From Cytophagales bacterium (GTDB taxonomy: Bacteria; Bacteroidota; Bacteroidia; Cytophagales; Cytophagaceae): 56,577 nucleotides of DNA. The stretch is taken from NCBI GenBank assembly GCA_004294225.1, contig REBA01000019.1:1-56577 (forward strand), in the 5' to 3' direction. Position numbers and translations under genes: made by a program. Below the pieces are notes generated by a model, which saw only the letters and a program-made list of their open reading frames with translations, did no database searches and was not told the DNA's origin. Shown piece by piece: positions 18,451-28,074 of this stretch; the first letter of the stretch is position 1; every line of letters starts with the position of its first letter.

Positions 18451-20199
18451 TTAATTCTTTTTAGAAAAATATACTGTACTATAATCTCTGTATTGCATAG
18501 CATTACTTGGGAAATCTTTTACATAAGATTGCATTAAGCGATATCCTTCGTCATACCATAGAAACATTACAGGTGCGTCTTCTACCATAATCTTTTCTGC
18601 CATCATAAAGTTTTTATAAGCTTCTTCTGTTGTCTTAGATTTTAAGCCAGCCTCATAGTATGCATCAAACTTAGGGTTCTTATAACGCATCATATTAGGA
18701 TAAGAGGAACCACTCAAATCATTCGGAACATTTTTACCATAAAAAAACCATAAAAAGTTTTCAGGATTTGGGTAATCAGCAATCCAGCCTCCTCTAAAAA
18801 ACTCTGACTTTCCAGCAATCATATTGTCTACTAATTGAGCAAACGGTACTATGCTTAGCTCAATATTGATATTTAAATGTTCTTTAATTTGTTTTAATAC
18901 TTCTTCTGCTACAGCCACATTTCTTTCTCCATCTGAATTCAATTCTAAAACTATTTTAGGAAATCCTTTTCCATCAGGGTATCCTGCTTTCTTTAAATAG
19001 TATTTTGCTGAATCAGCATTATATTCATATCCTCTTATTTGTTTTACATCATATAATGGAGATTTGTAGATATCTAATGGAGTCATTCCGTGAATTCCTG
19101 GTGCATATCCTTCCCCATTCAAAACGGCATCGAGTATGTGTTTTCTATTTATAGCAAAACAGAATGCTTTTCTTAAATCTTTGTTATTAAAAACTTTTCC
19201 TTGATTCAAGAACGATAAAAAGTGAGTTGCCATTTCTGGTGTTCTTTGAAGCTCGTATTGACCATAGTCCCCTTTTTTATTATCTACTTCTTGAAGTATC
19301 TCTATGATATAGTCAGTAGGCAATCTATACATCATATCAAGGTTACTTTTCTTGAATTCTAATAATTCGGTTTTTTTATCTTTAATGAACTTGATTAATA
19401 CAAAATCTAAGAAAGGAAGTTTGTTTCCCAAAGAATCTAAACCATGATACTTTGGGTTTTTCTTTAACATTATTGAGATATCATCTTCAATACTAGAAAT
19501 CATAAAGGGGCCAGTACCTACAGCCTTATTTCTCATTTCCAAACCATACTTTTCTTGTGCTTCTTTAGGAAAGATAAATGTAAATGGTCGTGCTAAGTTA
19601 TATAGGAAAATAGAACTTGGTTGTACTAGTGTAAGTTGAATCGTGTATTTGTCTATTATTTTAATTCCTTCTACATCTCCAGTTGGAATTGCACCATTAA
19701 CTGATGATGCATAATATTCATTTGCTCCTTTTAATATATCTTGGAATACACTAAAGCCTTGGTTATTGATATCTTCTTTACAGAGTTGCGTAAAGCAATA
19801 TTTCACATCTTCAGAGGTAAATTCTCTCCCCTTTCCTTCTGGGAAACATTCATCATCTATAAAATATACATTCTTTTTTAGATTAAAGGTATATATTGTT
19901 TTTGTTTCGTCAATAGTATAGCTTTCTGCTAGACAATTTTTTAGACTCAAGTCTGATTGATTAAATTTTAACAGACCTTCATATACTTGTGAAGCCACTC
20001 TGTAAGATATTGCATCAGTAATATTAAGAGGAAATATGTTTTTGATGTAATCAGATTCGTTGACACGAAAAGTTCCACCATAAATTTTTCCACCTTTACC
20101 TTCTAATTGCTCAGAGTTGTCACCTTCATTTTTTTTTGAGGAATTACATGACCACATTAGTGTGGCAGCTGCAGTAATTATTATAAGAAATTTATTCAT
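18451..20199 (-). CDS. Peptide/dipeptide ABC transporter substrate-binding lipoprotein
   Basis: 582-residue extracytoplasmic solute-binding protein of family 5 (OppA/DppA-like, SBP_bac_5). The N-terminal hydrophobic segment ends at Cys18 (LMWSCNSS), giving a lipoprotein. Family hallmarks include YEGLLKFN near the start, FTSEDVKYCF, and the ligand-domain segment FNNKDLRKAFCFAINRKHI. No permease or ATPase gene for an Opp-type importer is adjacent, so it depends on distant genes or acts otherwise. A candidate promoter lies 35 nt upstream, which would make it the first gene of the run to mnmG. Confidence 0.88.
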   Translation of the reverse strand: MNKFLIIITAAATLMWSCNSSKKNEGDNSEQLEGKGGKIYGGTFRVNESDYIKNIFPLNITDAISYRVASQVYEGLLKFNQSDLSLKNCLAESYTIDETKTIYTFNLKKNVYFIDDECFPEGKGREFTSEDVKYCFTQLCKEDINNQGFSVFQDILKGANEYYASSVNGAIPTGDVEGIKIIDKYTIQLTLVQPSSIFLYNLARPFTFIFPKEAQEKYGLEMRNKAVGTGPFMISSIEDDISIMLKKNPKYHGLDSLGNKLPFLDFVLIKFIKDKKTELLEFKKSNLDMMYRLPTDYIIEILQEVDNKKGDYGQYELQRTPEMATHFLSFLNQGKVFNNKDLRKAFCFAINRKHILDAVLNGEGYAPGIHGMTPLDIYKSPLYDVKQIRGYEYNADSAKYYLKKAGYPDGKGFPKIVLELNSDGERNVAVAEEVLKQIKEHLNINIELSIVPFAQLVDNMIAGKSEFFRGGWIADYPNPENFLWFFYGKNVPNDLSGSSYPNMMRYKNPKFDAYYEAGLKSKTTEEAYKNFMMAEKIMVEDAPVMFLWYDEGYRLMQSYVKDFPSNAMQYRDYSTVYFSKKN

Positions 20200-20233
20200 A
20201 TTATAAAAATTAATTTTCTATGTTCATATTATT

Positions 20234-20241
20234 CAAATTTA
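20234..20241 (-). promoter_or_regulatory. Candidate -7 element for the peptide-binding lipoprotein gene
   Basis: TAAATTTG on the minus strand matches the Bacteroidota -7 consensus TAnnTTTG and lies 35 nt upstream of the start codon at 20199. No TTG-type -33 element at the right distance is evident, so this is a weak call. Confidence 0.3.
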
Positions 20242-20286
20242 ACAACAATTTTGTTTTATAAAAATCCTATTCAATCTATAAATATT

Positions 20287-21051
20287 TCATTTCATATCTA
20301 ACATTACCGGACAGTGATCAGAATGCAGTGCTTCAGAAAGAATAATTGTTCTACTTATTCTGTTTTTTAATGATTCTGAAGCTATAAAATAATCGATCCT
20401 CCAACCTAAATTTTTTTTCCTTGCCCCTGCCCTATAAGACCACCAAGTATAATGATGTGCTTCTTTATTGAAATCTCTGAAAGTATCAATGAAGCCTAAT
20501 TGTAATAATTTGGTTATCCAAGCTCGCTCTTCAGGCAAAAAACCAGATGAATTTGCATTGCTTTTTGGGTTATGTATGTCAATAGACTCATGGCATATAT
20601 TAAAGTCCCCACAAACGATAAGTTCTTTGTACCTTTCTTTGATACCCTCAATATAAGCGAAAAAATCATTCATCCACTGAAATTTAAAATTTTGTCTTTC
20701 TTCTCCACTAGACCCAGAAGGCATATATACGTTCATTAAGGAAAAAGTTTCAAAATCACAACGAATGACTCTTCCTTCATCGTCATACTTATCAATTCCA
20801 CAGCCTATTTCAATATGCAATGGTTTTATTTTACTCAATATGGCTACTCCGCTATATCCTTTTTTTTGAGCAGAGTGAAAATAGATGTAATTATACCCTA
20901 GATGCTCGAAATCGCTTACTTTAATTTGCTCTAGCTCACATTTAATTTCTTGTAAACAAACAATGTCTGCATTTGTTGCTTTAAGCCAATTGAGAAAATC
21001 TTTTGAAAGAGCAGATCTAAGCCCATTTACATTATAAGTTATTATTAACAT
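20287..21051 (-). CDS. xth: Exodeoxyribonuclease III / AP endonuclease
   Basis: 254-residue Mg-dependent DNA repair nuclease of the ExoIII/APE1 class, which cuts at abasic sites and removes blocked 3' ends. It starts with ITYNVNGLRSA; the metal-binding glutamate is in CLQEIKCE (about 33-40), the catalytic Asp/Asn pair in CGDFNICH (about 146-153), and the terminal catalytic histidine in SDHCPVML. The length is normal. It follows a small conserved gene by 6 nt, so the two are probably co-transcribed. Confidence 0.95.
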   Translation of the reverse strand: MLIITYNVNGLRSALSKDFLNWLKATNADIVCLQEIKCELEQIKVSDFEHLGYNYIYFHSAQKKGYSGVAILSKIKPLHIEIGCGIDKYDDEGRVIRCDFETFSLMNVYMPSGSSGEERQNFKFQWMNDFFAYIEGIKERYKELIVCGDFNICHESIDIHNPKSNANSSGFLPEERAWITKLLQLGFIDTFRDFNKEAHHYTWWSYRAGARKKNLGWRIDYFIASESLKNRISRTIILSEALHSDHCPVMLDMK

Positions 21052-21057
21052 AAAGTT

Positions 21058-21402
21058 TTATTCAAGATTGGAAAAATATTCTTTTATGTGAGTTTTTATA
21101 AAGATTTCTTGCTCGTTCAAATCAAATAAAGGTAGTTTTTTTAATTCTTTAAAAATAGGCCAACCTTCTTTATCTTTTCCAATTAATTCATAATATCCAG
21201 AGGTGCATAGAATGGTGCACATCCCTACATGCATTAACTCTTGTTTTTGTTCTTTTGAGTAATTGTCTCGACCTTTTCCGATTTCTTGAACACCTATTAA
21301 AAATAATATTGCGTTTATGTCAGGACTCTTGCCAAATAATGCATGTAGCTTGTCAATTAATTTAATCCAATCTTTATCGTTTTCTACAGAAGATTTTTGC
21401 AT
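21058..21402 (-). CDS. Small conserved protein of unknown function upstream of xth
   Basis: 114 residues, predicted soluble, helical and without signal peptide. Recognisable segments are INAILFLIGVQEIGKG and the C-terminal GWPIFKELKKLP. I recall similar proteins next to Bacteroidota housekeeping genes but cannot assign a family. It is a convincing gene because it abuts xth by 6 nt and has ordinary residue composition. It is divergent from comF across a 73-nt spacer. Confidence 0.65.
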   Translation of the reverse strand: MQKSSVENDKDWIKLIDKLHALFGKSPDINAILFLIGVQEIGKGRDNYSKEQKQELMHVGMCTILCTSGYYELIGKDKEGWPIFKELKKLPLFDLNEQEIFIKTHIKEYFSNLE

Positions 21403-21475
21403 TATTTGGTTTGAAATTAATTATATATAATTTAATATTACACATTGTCTAATTTAATATTTTATCAGCTAGTTT

Positions 21476-22174
21476 ATGAATTTTTTCCAGCATTTCTTAG
21501 AATTATTATTTCCTCCCAAATGTTTGAGCTGTGAGGTATTGCTGGGGCAAGATGAACCTCATATTTGCTTGACTTGTGAAACTGTTCTGGGCTTGAATAA
21601 TATCGATAATTTATTACAAGAAGCTTTAAAGTTAAGATTTTATGGTAAAGTCAATTTTACCAATGCTTTCGTTTGTTTTAAATATTACAAAGGCAGCAAT
21701 GCTCAGAATCTAATATTCGCCATTAAATATGGGAGCCAAAAAAATGCAGCAGAGTGGTTAGGCTATAAATTTGGACTCACTATTCAGGCTACTGATTGGC
21801 AAAATGATTTACCAATTTTGGTTCCTATTCCTTTGCATAAATCAAAATTAATAAAAAGGGGATATAATCAAAGTTTACATCTTGCAATAGGTTTATCAAG
21901 AGCACTAGGTTTCCCTGTAGATTCTACCTCATTAATTAGAACTGAGAAAAGGTCATCCCAAACAAATAAAGAAAGATTTCAAAGATGGTTAAATGCAGAA
22001 CATTTATATAATATCACAAATAATCAAAACATATTGAATAAACATATTATTTTGGTAGATGATGTTGTAACCACTGGTTCTACAATTGAGGCTTGTGCTA
22101 TTGAATTGTTAAAAGCTGGAGCAGCAAAAATATCAATTATAGCAATGGCTTTAGCGTTAAAAGCGGGTCAATAA
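21476..22174 (+). CDS. comF: ComF family phosphoribosyltransferase-like protein
   Basis: 232 residues with the two-part ComF architecture: an N-terminal zinc ribbon with two CxxC pairs (CLSC about 17-20, CLTC about 33-36) and a C-terminal phosphoribosyltransferase fold. The PRPP-binding loop is ILVDDVVTTGST at about 191-202. ComF proteins support DNA uptake in naturally competent bacteria, where they assist single-strand DNA handling; a role here is by homology only. It is a single gene ending at a strong terminator shared with gldJ. Confidence 0.9.
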   Translation: MNFFQHFLELLFPPKCLSCEVLLGQDEPHICLTCETVLGLNNIDNLLQEALKLRFYGKVNFTNAFVCFKYYKGSNAQNLIFAIKYGSQKNAAEWLGYKFGLTIQATDWQNDLPILVPIPLHKSKLIKRGYNQSLHLAIGLSRALGFPVDSTSLIRTEKRSSQTNKERFQRWLNAEHLYNITNNQNILNKHIILVDDVVTTGSTIEACAIELLKAGAAKISIIAMALALKAGQ

Positions 22175-22204
22175 AAAAGGGCAATCACTTGATTGCCCTT
22201 TTTT
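22175..22204. terminator. Bidirectional intrinsic terminator between comF and gldJ
   Basis: GGGCAATC (22179-22186), loop ACTT, GATTGCCC (22191-22198), flanked by an A-run on the left and a T-run on the right. It therefore works as a stem plus U-tract on both strands. It begins right after the comF stop codon and lies 18 nt beyond the gldJ stop. Confidence 0.9.
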
Positions 22205-22221
22205 ATTGAGTTTAAATAATA

Positions 22222-23415
22222 TTAATAATTTGTACCTGCTTGTATCATTGCACAACGGAAACCAACCGTTGCAGTACAAGAGTCTTCTGCCATATATCTT
22301 CTTGTACCTGGTGACATCCAATAGGCAACATCTTTCCAAGACCCACCTTTGAAAACTCTTACGTGATCATCTATAATAGATTGATAGTTCTTCTTGTCAT
22401 ATTTTGAAGTTTCATCTAGGAAACCATTTCTTCTAAGAGGGTTTAAGTCATCGAAAGTTTGGAAAGAAAGCGGACGATATACATCATATACCCATTCGTT
22501 AACATTTCCGGCCATATTGTAAAGACCAAAATCATTTGGAGGATACTCATAAATATAAGTTGTAATCATCGCTCCATCGTTAAGTTTACCAGCTATACCT
22601 GCATAATCTCCTCTACCTCTTTTAAAGTTTGCTAGGAAAGTTCCCATTTGCTTACCATATGGATTTCTAAGAGCGTGACCATCCCATGGATAAAGCCTTT
22701 TATGAGTTTGATTTTCGTCTAACCATTGGTTTCCAATAAGTGCTTGTGCAGCGTATTCCCATTCTGCCTCTGATGGTAAACGGTAGTTAGGCAATACAAC
22801 CCCAGATTCTAAAGGTATTCTTCCTCCACCTTCTGGAATTTCAACTCCTGCATCAATAGCTAATGAATTGTTTACAAATTTAGTCCTCCATAAAGCATAA
22901 TCATTGGCTTGAATCCAATTGATCCCGATAACTGGGAAATACCTAAATCCTGGGTATCTTAAATAATGTTCCACATATGGGTCGTTATATGCCAATTCAC
23001 TTGCCCAAACATTGGTGTCAGGTAAAGCGGATTCATAGAATTCTTGAGAAGAATCTTTTTGAATATAGAACAAATACTCTAACCAGTGGATATTTGCAAT
23101 CTCAGTTTCATCCATGTAAAAAGATTGGATGGTAACTGTTCTTTCTAGGTTGTCTCCGCTATTAAGCAAATCTTCTTCAAAAGAACCTAAAACAGTTCTT
23201 CCACCTTCGATATATACTAAGTTCGGACCTTCTGGTTGTCCAGCGTATTCATTTACCTCAAACCCATCTTCAGAATTATATTCTACACCAGTAGTAGTAC
23301 TTTCATTCCCAGGAGCCTGACTAGTGGGATTACCAGTACTTTTACAGCCAGCAAATAGTGCTAAAGCAGTAGCAAATATAATTATTTGCTTAATGAATAA
23401 ATTAGATTTTGTCAT
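22222..23415 (-). CDS. gldJ: Gliding-motility / type IX secretion lipoprotein GldJ
   Basis: 397-residue lipoprotein (lipobox FAGC, Cys24) with a formylglycine-generating-enzyme-like (SUMF1/C-type lectin) fold. Landmarks: VYIEGGRTVLGS at about 67-78, YRLPSEAEWEYAAQ, FLANFKRGRGDYAGIAG, the AGNVNEWVYDVYRP signature, and KGGSWKD near the end. FLANFKRGRGDY with AGNVNEW resembles GldJ of Flavobacterium, which is longer (roughly 560 residues from memory). GldJ is an outer-membrane lipoprotein that stabilises GldK and is required for gliding and T9SS. The paired catalytic cysteines of true FGE are not evident, so it is presumably structural. It faces comF across the shared terminator. Confidence 0.85.
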   Translation of the reverse strand: MTKSNLFIKQIIIFATALALFAGCKSTGNPTSQAPGNESTTTGVEYNSEDGFEVNEYAGQPEGPNLVYIEGGRTVLGSFEEDLLNSGDNLERTVTIQSFYMDETEIANIHWLEYLFYIQKDSSQEFYESALPDTNVWASELAYNDPYVEHYLRYPGFRYFPVIGINWIQANDYALWRTKFVNNSLAIDAGVEIPEGGGRIPLESGVVLPNYRLPSEAEWEYAAQALIGNQWLDENQTHKRLYPWDGHALRNPYGKQMGTFLANFKRGRGDYAGIAGKLNDGAMITTYIYEYPPNDFGLYNMAGNVNEWVYDVYRPLSFQTFDDLNPLRRNGFLDETSKYDKKNYQSIIDDHVRVFKGGSWKDVAYWMSPGTRRYMAEDSCTATVGFRCAMIQAGTNY

Positions 23416-23599
23416 AACCCGTAGTTAATAATAAAATTTCCCTGTTTATAAACTGCTAAGATATTTTATATAATTTAAAAATCCAAAAAATTAATAGAAT
23501 TATATAAAATTATCCTCTTTTATTTATTTGTTGCTTATACTATAAATTCAAAAGAAATGTTTCAATACATCTTTCAATTTGATTCTTCTTTGTTACTTA

Positions 23600-25219
23600 T
23601 TAATTTGAAATCAATGTTATTAAATAGTTTTTCTCGGAAAAATAGACTGTTGGTTTTTTTTCTGAATTTATGATTATTTCTTGAAATGTTTTTTCACAAT
23701 TTATCTTTGTCGTTTTATTATTTATAAAAACATCTATCGGGAAAACAATGTTTTCATTCTTTTTAAGGAGTATTTTATAATTTATTCTCCATCGGCTATT
23801 TGACAAAGGAGTTGTTTTTACTAGAATAATAGGTATGTTAATATGATTTAGATAATATTTAATGATTGAAGATACTGGTATCTTTAGAAAATCATCTATG
23901 TGATTGAGCAGTATTTCGGTATTGATGTTTTTCAATGAAAACGTTTTTTGAATACTTTTTAGTAATGCAAACCATAGACTATCGTTACTAACTATGCTTC
24001 TTATAGTGTGAAGCATCCAAGCACCTTTGTAATAGATGTCTAAATTATCCAAACTAGGATAACAAATCTCCCTTTTTCCGAGCATTGGGGTTTGATTTTT
24101 AATTAGTTTTTTCTGATTTAAAGCATAGTCTATTGCTGTTCTTTTTCCATAGTTTTTTTCATAAAAAAGCCATTCGCTATAAGTAGCAAAACTTTCTTGA
24201 ATCCACATTTCTGCATAATCATCAGCTGCCACATGATTGCCCCACCATTCATGAGCAGTTTCATGTAAAATAATGAAATCAATAAGATTGTCGTTTTTGA
24301 AATTATTTCCATAGGCAATCGCACTTTGGTGCTCCATGCCTAGGTAAGGAGATTCGACAACTGCATATCCATCTTTTATAAATGGATATTTTCCAAAATA
24401 GAATTCATAGGTTTTTATAATATTGGCAGTTTGTTTAAAATGATTTTGGGCAATACGCTTGTGGTAATCTAATACATAGAAGTCAAGAACTAGGCTGTCT
24501 GCATCATAAGAGATCGTATCATAAAAATGTTCATATTTACCAATATAAAAAGTAATATTATAATGAGAGATAGGGTAGTTGGTTTTCCAGATGAAGCCAG
24601 TTCGATTGTTTGCTAATTGAATTGTGTTTTCTAATACACCGTTGCTAATACATTTTAATTCTCTAGGAACAATAAATTTACATCTTACACTATCTGGTTT
24701 GTCTGATAAGTCATTCTTGCAGGGCATCCAGCAACTGGCTCCAATACCTTCACAGGCAATACCTACCCAAGGATTGTTTAACGAATCTTTTTTCCAAACA
24801 ATACCTCCTTCCCAAGGTGGGTTAGTGGCTTCTTTGGGCTTTCCGTGATAGTATGCAATGACTTGGTGATATTCGTTTTTAACTAACTCAATAGGAAAAT
24901 GTATAAAATAATAGTTTTTAAAATGGGTGGTTTTTAGTTTCTGATTTTTATGAACTAAACTATCAAGGATAAGCTTATCATCTAAATCAATTTGAATGGT
25001 ACTGGTATTGTGGTTTGTTTTAAACAAAATTTCATTGTATCCATTAATAGATTTTTGTTCAATTTGAAATTCAATTTCTAAACGATAATGCACTACATCG
25101 TAGCACTTACTTTCAGGATTGTTTGAACAATTCTCAATTGAGCTGGAATAAGTAGGAAAGGAACATAAGAATTTGAAAAATAATAAAACGAAAAAAAACA
25201 AAATGTTTTTTGGTAACAT
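23600..25219 (-). CDS. Secreted M1 family metallopeptidase (short form)
   Basis: 539-residue zinc aminopeptidase-like protein with a signal peptide (hydrophobic residues about 5-20). The substrate-binding GxMEN-type motif appears as LGMEHQSA at about 293. The zinc site is HETAHEWWGNH at about 320, with the third ligand in MWIQESFATYSEW, and the conserved tyrosine is in YYKGAWMLHTIR. It covers the N-terminal saddle and catalytic domains but lacks the long C-terminal helical domain of classic M1 enzymes, like other compact Bacteroidota members. The stop of the small upstream gene is 8 nt before its start. Confidence 0.88.
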   Translation of the reverse strand: MLPKNILFFFVLLFFKFLCSFPTYSSSIENCSNNPESKCYDVVHYRLEIEFQIEQKSINGYNEILFKTNHNTSTIQIDLDDKLILDSLVHKNQKLKTTHFKNYYFIHFPIELVKNEYHQVIAYYHGKPKEATNPPWEGGIVWKKDSLNNPWVGIACEGIGASCWMPCKNDLSDKPDSVRCKFIVPRELKCISNGVLENTIQLANNRTGFIWKTNYPISHYNITFYIGKYEHFYDTISYDADSLVLDFYVLDYHKRIAQNHFKQTANIIKTYEFYFGKYPFIKDGYAVVESPYLGMEHQSAIAYGNNFKNDNLIDFIILHETAHEWWGNHVAADDYAEMWIQESFATYSEWLFYEKNYGKRTAIDYALNQKKLIKNQTPMLGKREICYPSLDNLDIYYKGAWMLHTIRSIVSNDSLWFALLKSIQKTFSLKNINTEILLNHIDDFLKIPVSSIIKYYLNHINIPIILVKTTPLSNSRWRINYKILLKKNENIVFPIDVFINNKTTKINCEKTFQEIIINSEKKPTVYFSEKNYLITLISN

Positions 25220-25227
25220 TAAAGCGA

Positions 25228-25602
25228 TTAATGAGTAGGCTTACGAATAAGTGCTAATAATTCTTTTTGAACTCCCCAGTCTTTAGCCATTTTAAGGATA
25301 CCAGTAGCTTCCATTTCACTGATAAACCCTTTAGATTTTGTAGAATCCCAAACAATGTTAAGGTAGGATACTTTTGTGTCTAAATCGTAGGTTGCAATCG
25401 TTTGATTAAAAAATTCTCTAGCTTTATCTAAATTTGCATAAAAATCATCACCAAGAATGCTGTAGGCCCAAGCCAATTCTTCTTCTCCATTAATTTTAAT
25501 AGAGGTTTCCGTAAGAATTTTTTTTTCTTCCTCGTCTAAACCGTGGTAATTAAAAATCACCAGTTTTAATAATAAGAATGCTTTTTTCTGTTCTGAAGTC
25601 AT
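25228..25602 (-). CDS. Small helical protein of unknown function, weakly TerB-like
   Basis: 124 residues, soluble, all-helical by composition, without signal peptide or cysteines. The opening (SEQKKAFLLLKLVIFNYHG) and the C-terminal helix (SEMEATGILKMAKDWGV) resemble the helical layout of TerB-like proteins, but I cannot confirm the family. It precedes the M1 peptidase gene by 8 nt and follows hemW in the same direction, so it is probably part of a leftward operon. Confidence 0.6.
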   Translation of the reverse strand: MTSEQKKAFLLLKLVIFNYHGLDEEEKKILTETSIKINGEEELAWAYSILGDDFYANLDKAREFFNQTIATYDLDTKVSYLNIVWDSTKSKGFISEMEATGILKMAKDWGVQKELLALIRKPTH

Positions 25603-25657
25603 GCAAATTCATCTTACACTTTCAAATATAAATATAATTTTCAAAATCAAACTTCTT

Positions 25658-26779
25658 TTATATAAATAGTTCAGAAGAAATATAATCTGCTAATAATTTC
25701 CCCTTTTGGGTTAAGGTAATGAAATCATGTGCATTTGTTAGTAATTTTTGTTCAATAAAACCTTGTATTTTTTTTATCAACAGTTCTTTATTAACTAATG
25801 GATTGGAATATATTCTTTTTAAATCCGTTCCCCATTTTGTTCTTAATGAAGTAAGGATATATTCGTTGATTATTTCTTGTTGGCTTAATATCTCTTCTTC
25901 AAAAACAGATTTAACTTTATTGATATTGTTAATGTATATATTGTTGTTGCTTATATTCCATCTACGGGAAAGATTATTATAAGAATGTGCACTTGGCCCA
26001 ATTCCTAAGTATTCCTTTCCTAACCAATAATTGGTGTTATGAATAGAGTAATGGTTGGGCTTACAAAAATTTGATATTTCATATTGCTCAAATCCGTTTT
26101 GAGTTGTGTTGTTCATTAAAATCTCAAATTGTTCGGCTTCAAAATCTTCAGAAGCAAATATTGTTTTGTTCTTCTTTTTCCAGTGACCAAATGTTGTTTT
26201 TTCTTCTATGGTAAGACAATATGCTGAAATGTGGTTGATGTCTAGAGAACTAGCAATGCTTAAATCGTTCAACCAAATATCATGATTTGAAGAGGGAATG
26301 CCGTAAATCAAATCGATACTTATATCTTCAAATCCAATAGTCTTTAGAATGGCAAAGCTTTCTATTGCTTGAGAAGCATTATGGCTCCGGTTCATCCATT
26401 TTAAATGATTGTTGTTGAAGGATTGTATGCCAATACTTAATCTGTTAAACCCAATTTCTCGTAATTGCTCAAATTTCTCTAATGTTACATCATCAGGATT
26501 TATCTCTAATGTTATCTCTTTAACATTTTGTAAATTATAGCATTCCCCGATAGATTTTATAATTGATTTTAGCTCATCTGAATTCAACATAGATGGCGTA
26601 CCACCACCAAAATAGATTGTTTCTATATTTTGGTCATTAAGGTAATCTTTTGTAAAAAGGATTTCTTTGTTTAATGCCTGTAGAAGAGCATGTTTATTTC
26701 CGAGGCTTGTAGAAAAATGAAAGTCGCAGTAGTGGCAAGCTTGCTTGCAAAAGGGAATATGAATATAGATACCAGACAC
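25658..26779 (-). CDS. hemW: HemW, radical SAM heme chaperone
   Basis: Radical SAM protein formerly annotated as oxygen-independent coproporphyrinogen oxidase; HemW binds heme and delivers it to respiratory enzymes. The cluster motif CKQACHYC (CxxxCxxC) is about ten residues from the start, followed by YFGGGTPSML and the C-terminal HemW domain. I chose GTG at 26779 because family members begin right at (M)SGIYIHIPFC. The in-frame ATG at 26842 would add 21 residues not seen in the family and would leave only 23 nt to the divergent gene. True coproporphyrinogen oxidase HemN is longer and carries extra residues before this motif. Confidence 0.88.
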   Translation of the reverse strand: MSGIYIHIPFCKQACHYCDFHFSTSLGNKHALLQALNKEILFTKDYLNDQNIETIYFGGGTPSMLNSDELKSIIKSIGECYNLQNVKEITLEINPDDVTLEKFEQLREIGFNRLSIGIQSFNNNHLKWMNRSHNASQAIESFAILKTIGFEDISIDLIYGIPSSNHDIWLNDLSIASSLDINHISAYCLTIEEKTTFGHWKKKNKTIFASEDFEAEQFEILMNNTTQNGFEQYEISNFCKPNHYSIHNTNYWLGKEYLGIGPSAHSYNNLSRRWNISNNNIYINNINKVKSVFEEEILSQQEIINEYILTSLRTKWGTDLKRIYSNPLVNKELLIKKIQGFIEQKLLTNAHDFITLTQKGKLLADYISSELFI

Positions 26780-26854
26780 AAAATCTTCTTTTATGCAAAT
26801 AAAGCAGATATTTCGCAACTTAATTATAAATTTGCAAATCATAAAATTCTAAAC

Positions 26855-26859
26855 AGGAG
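26855..26859 (+). promoter_or_regulatory. Shine-Dalgarno AGGAG supporting a TTG start
   Basis: AGGAG ends 6 nt before the TTG at 26866. Strong Shine-Dalgarno sequences are uncommon in Bacteroidota, and here it supports the TTG start of the DUF4271 gene, which has no in-frame ATG before about codon 180. Confidence 0.6.
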
Positions 26860-26865
26860 CACAAT

Positions 26866-28050
26866 TTGAATTTTTTAATTCCAAATAAGATTATTAAACT
26901 ACTTAATTTAAGTATAATCTTATTTTTACTAATTAATGTAAAGCTCTTCGCAGAAAATCATAAGCAACATATAATAAAAGATTTGAATGAAGATTGGCTA
27001 GCATACAATCCAAAGTATTCAACCTATCTTCCAATTCTCTCTAACAATATAAATAATTATAAAATAGTGCATCAATGGATTAATCCAAATCAATATTTGA
27101 ATCATAAATATGCTTTTTATATTCCATCAGGAGTCAATATATTCATTAATAACAAATTGTTCCTGAATAATATAAGTGATAAAGATACCCAAAGGATAAT
27201 TTTATCTAAAGAACTAGTTGAGAAATTTGGCAATAAAATATTTTTGAGTGTTTATGCTCCAAAACGCAATTTATTAGGCTTAAAGATTCAGATTTTTGAA
27301 AAAGAAATAACATCAAAGGTAGAAAATATCATTAGAATAAAGACCTCTGTTCTTCAGCCAAAAATAAGAAATAAAAGTTCCAATAATAACAACTACAGTA
27401 TTACTGTTTTTTTAATGCTTATAGCGATTGTTGCAGTCATTAAATACAGTAATAGTGATTTGTTAGAAGGAATCTTAGGGTATAAAAACCTATTAATAAA
27501 TAATAGTAATGAAGAAGTTCAGTTGAATAAAATATGGAATATTGATTCTTTGTTACTTATATGTGTAATATCTATTATCCTAGCCTATTTGTATAACTTC
27601 GTAAATTTATTTCATTTAAATACAGTTGCTACAAGTCATCAAATTTTTACTTTTGATAACAGTTTAGAAGTTGTTTCCACAATAAAATTGTCTTTGGTAT
27701 TTATGGTGGCGTTTTTACTGAGACTTTTATTTTTAATAATTTTTGGTTGGTTTTTCAAGCTAGGTCAATTAGTAAAAATGATATATTTTAATAATCTTAA
27801 ATTTTTATTCAAAGCTTTAATGATTGTATTTATATTAGCATTTATTATAACTACTATTAATCTTATTTCTAGTCGTTTATTCTCTGAATATTTAATTGGT
27901 TACATTGTAATAATATTGCTAGTTTTACTTATAAAAAATCTTTATATATCAATAAAATATTCTTCATCTAGAAATGTATATTTATTTTCTTACCTTTGTA
28001 TTAGTGAGATATTTCCTACCATATTTATGGTAACATTCTTATTTAGATAA
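26866..28050 (+). CDS. DUF4271 family multi-spanning membrane protein
   Basis: 394 residues, TTG start supported by an upstream AGGAG and by the signal-peptide-like N-terminus (LSIILFLLINVKLFA). A soluble domain of about 150 residues (NEDWLAYNPKYSTYLP and on) is followed by about six to seven membrane spans from residue 180 to the end, with a C-terminal SEIFPTIFMVTF segment. This architecture fits the Bacteroidota family DUF4271, whose function is unknown. It is followed by hemD after 24 nt and is divergent from hemW, so it sits between two heme-related genes. Confidence 0.78.
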   Translation: MNFLIPNKIIKLLNLSIILFLLINVKLFAENHKQHIIKDLNEDWLAYNPKYSTYLPILSNNINNYKIVHQWINPNQYLNHKYAFYIPSGVNIFINNKLFLNNISDKDTQRIILSKELVEKFGNKIFLSVYAPKRNLLGLKIQIFEKEITSKVENIIRIKTSVLQPKIRNKSSNNNNYSITVFLMLIAIVAVIKYSNSDLLEGILGYKNLLINNSNEEVQLNKIWNIDSLLLICVISIILAYLYNFVNLFHLNTVATSHQIFTFDNSLEVVSTIKLSLVFMVAFLLRLLFLIIFGWFFKLGQLVKMIYFNNLKFLFKALMIVFILAFIITTINLISSRLFSEYLIGYIVIILLVLLIKNLYISIKYSSSRNVYLFSYLCISEIFPTIFMVTFLFR

Positions 28051-28074
28051 AGATAAAACAATAAGATTATAGAA

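Noticed and set aside
22222..23415. Active formylglycine-generating enzyme
   Set aside because: The SUMF1 fold is present, but the lipoprotein signal, GldJ-like segments and apparent lack of paired catalytic cysteines fit GldJ.
26780..26842. Longer HemW start at ATG 26842
   Set aside because: Adds 21 residues before the conserved SGIYIHIPFC opening and leaves almost no room for divergent promoters; GTG at 26779 fits the family.
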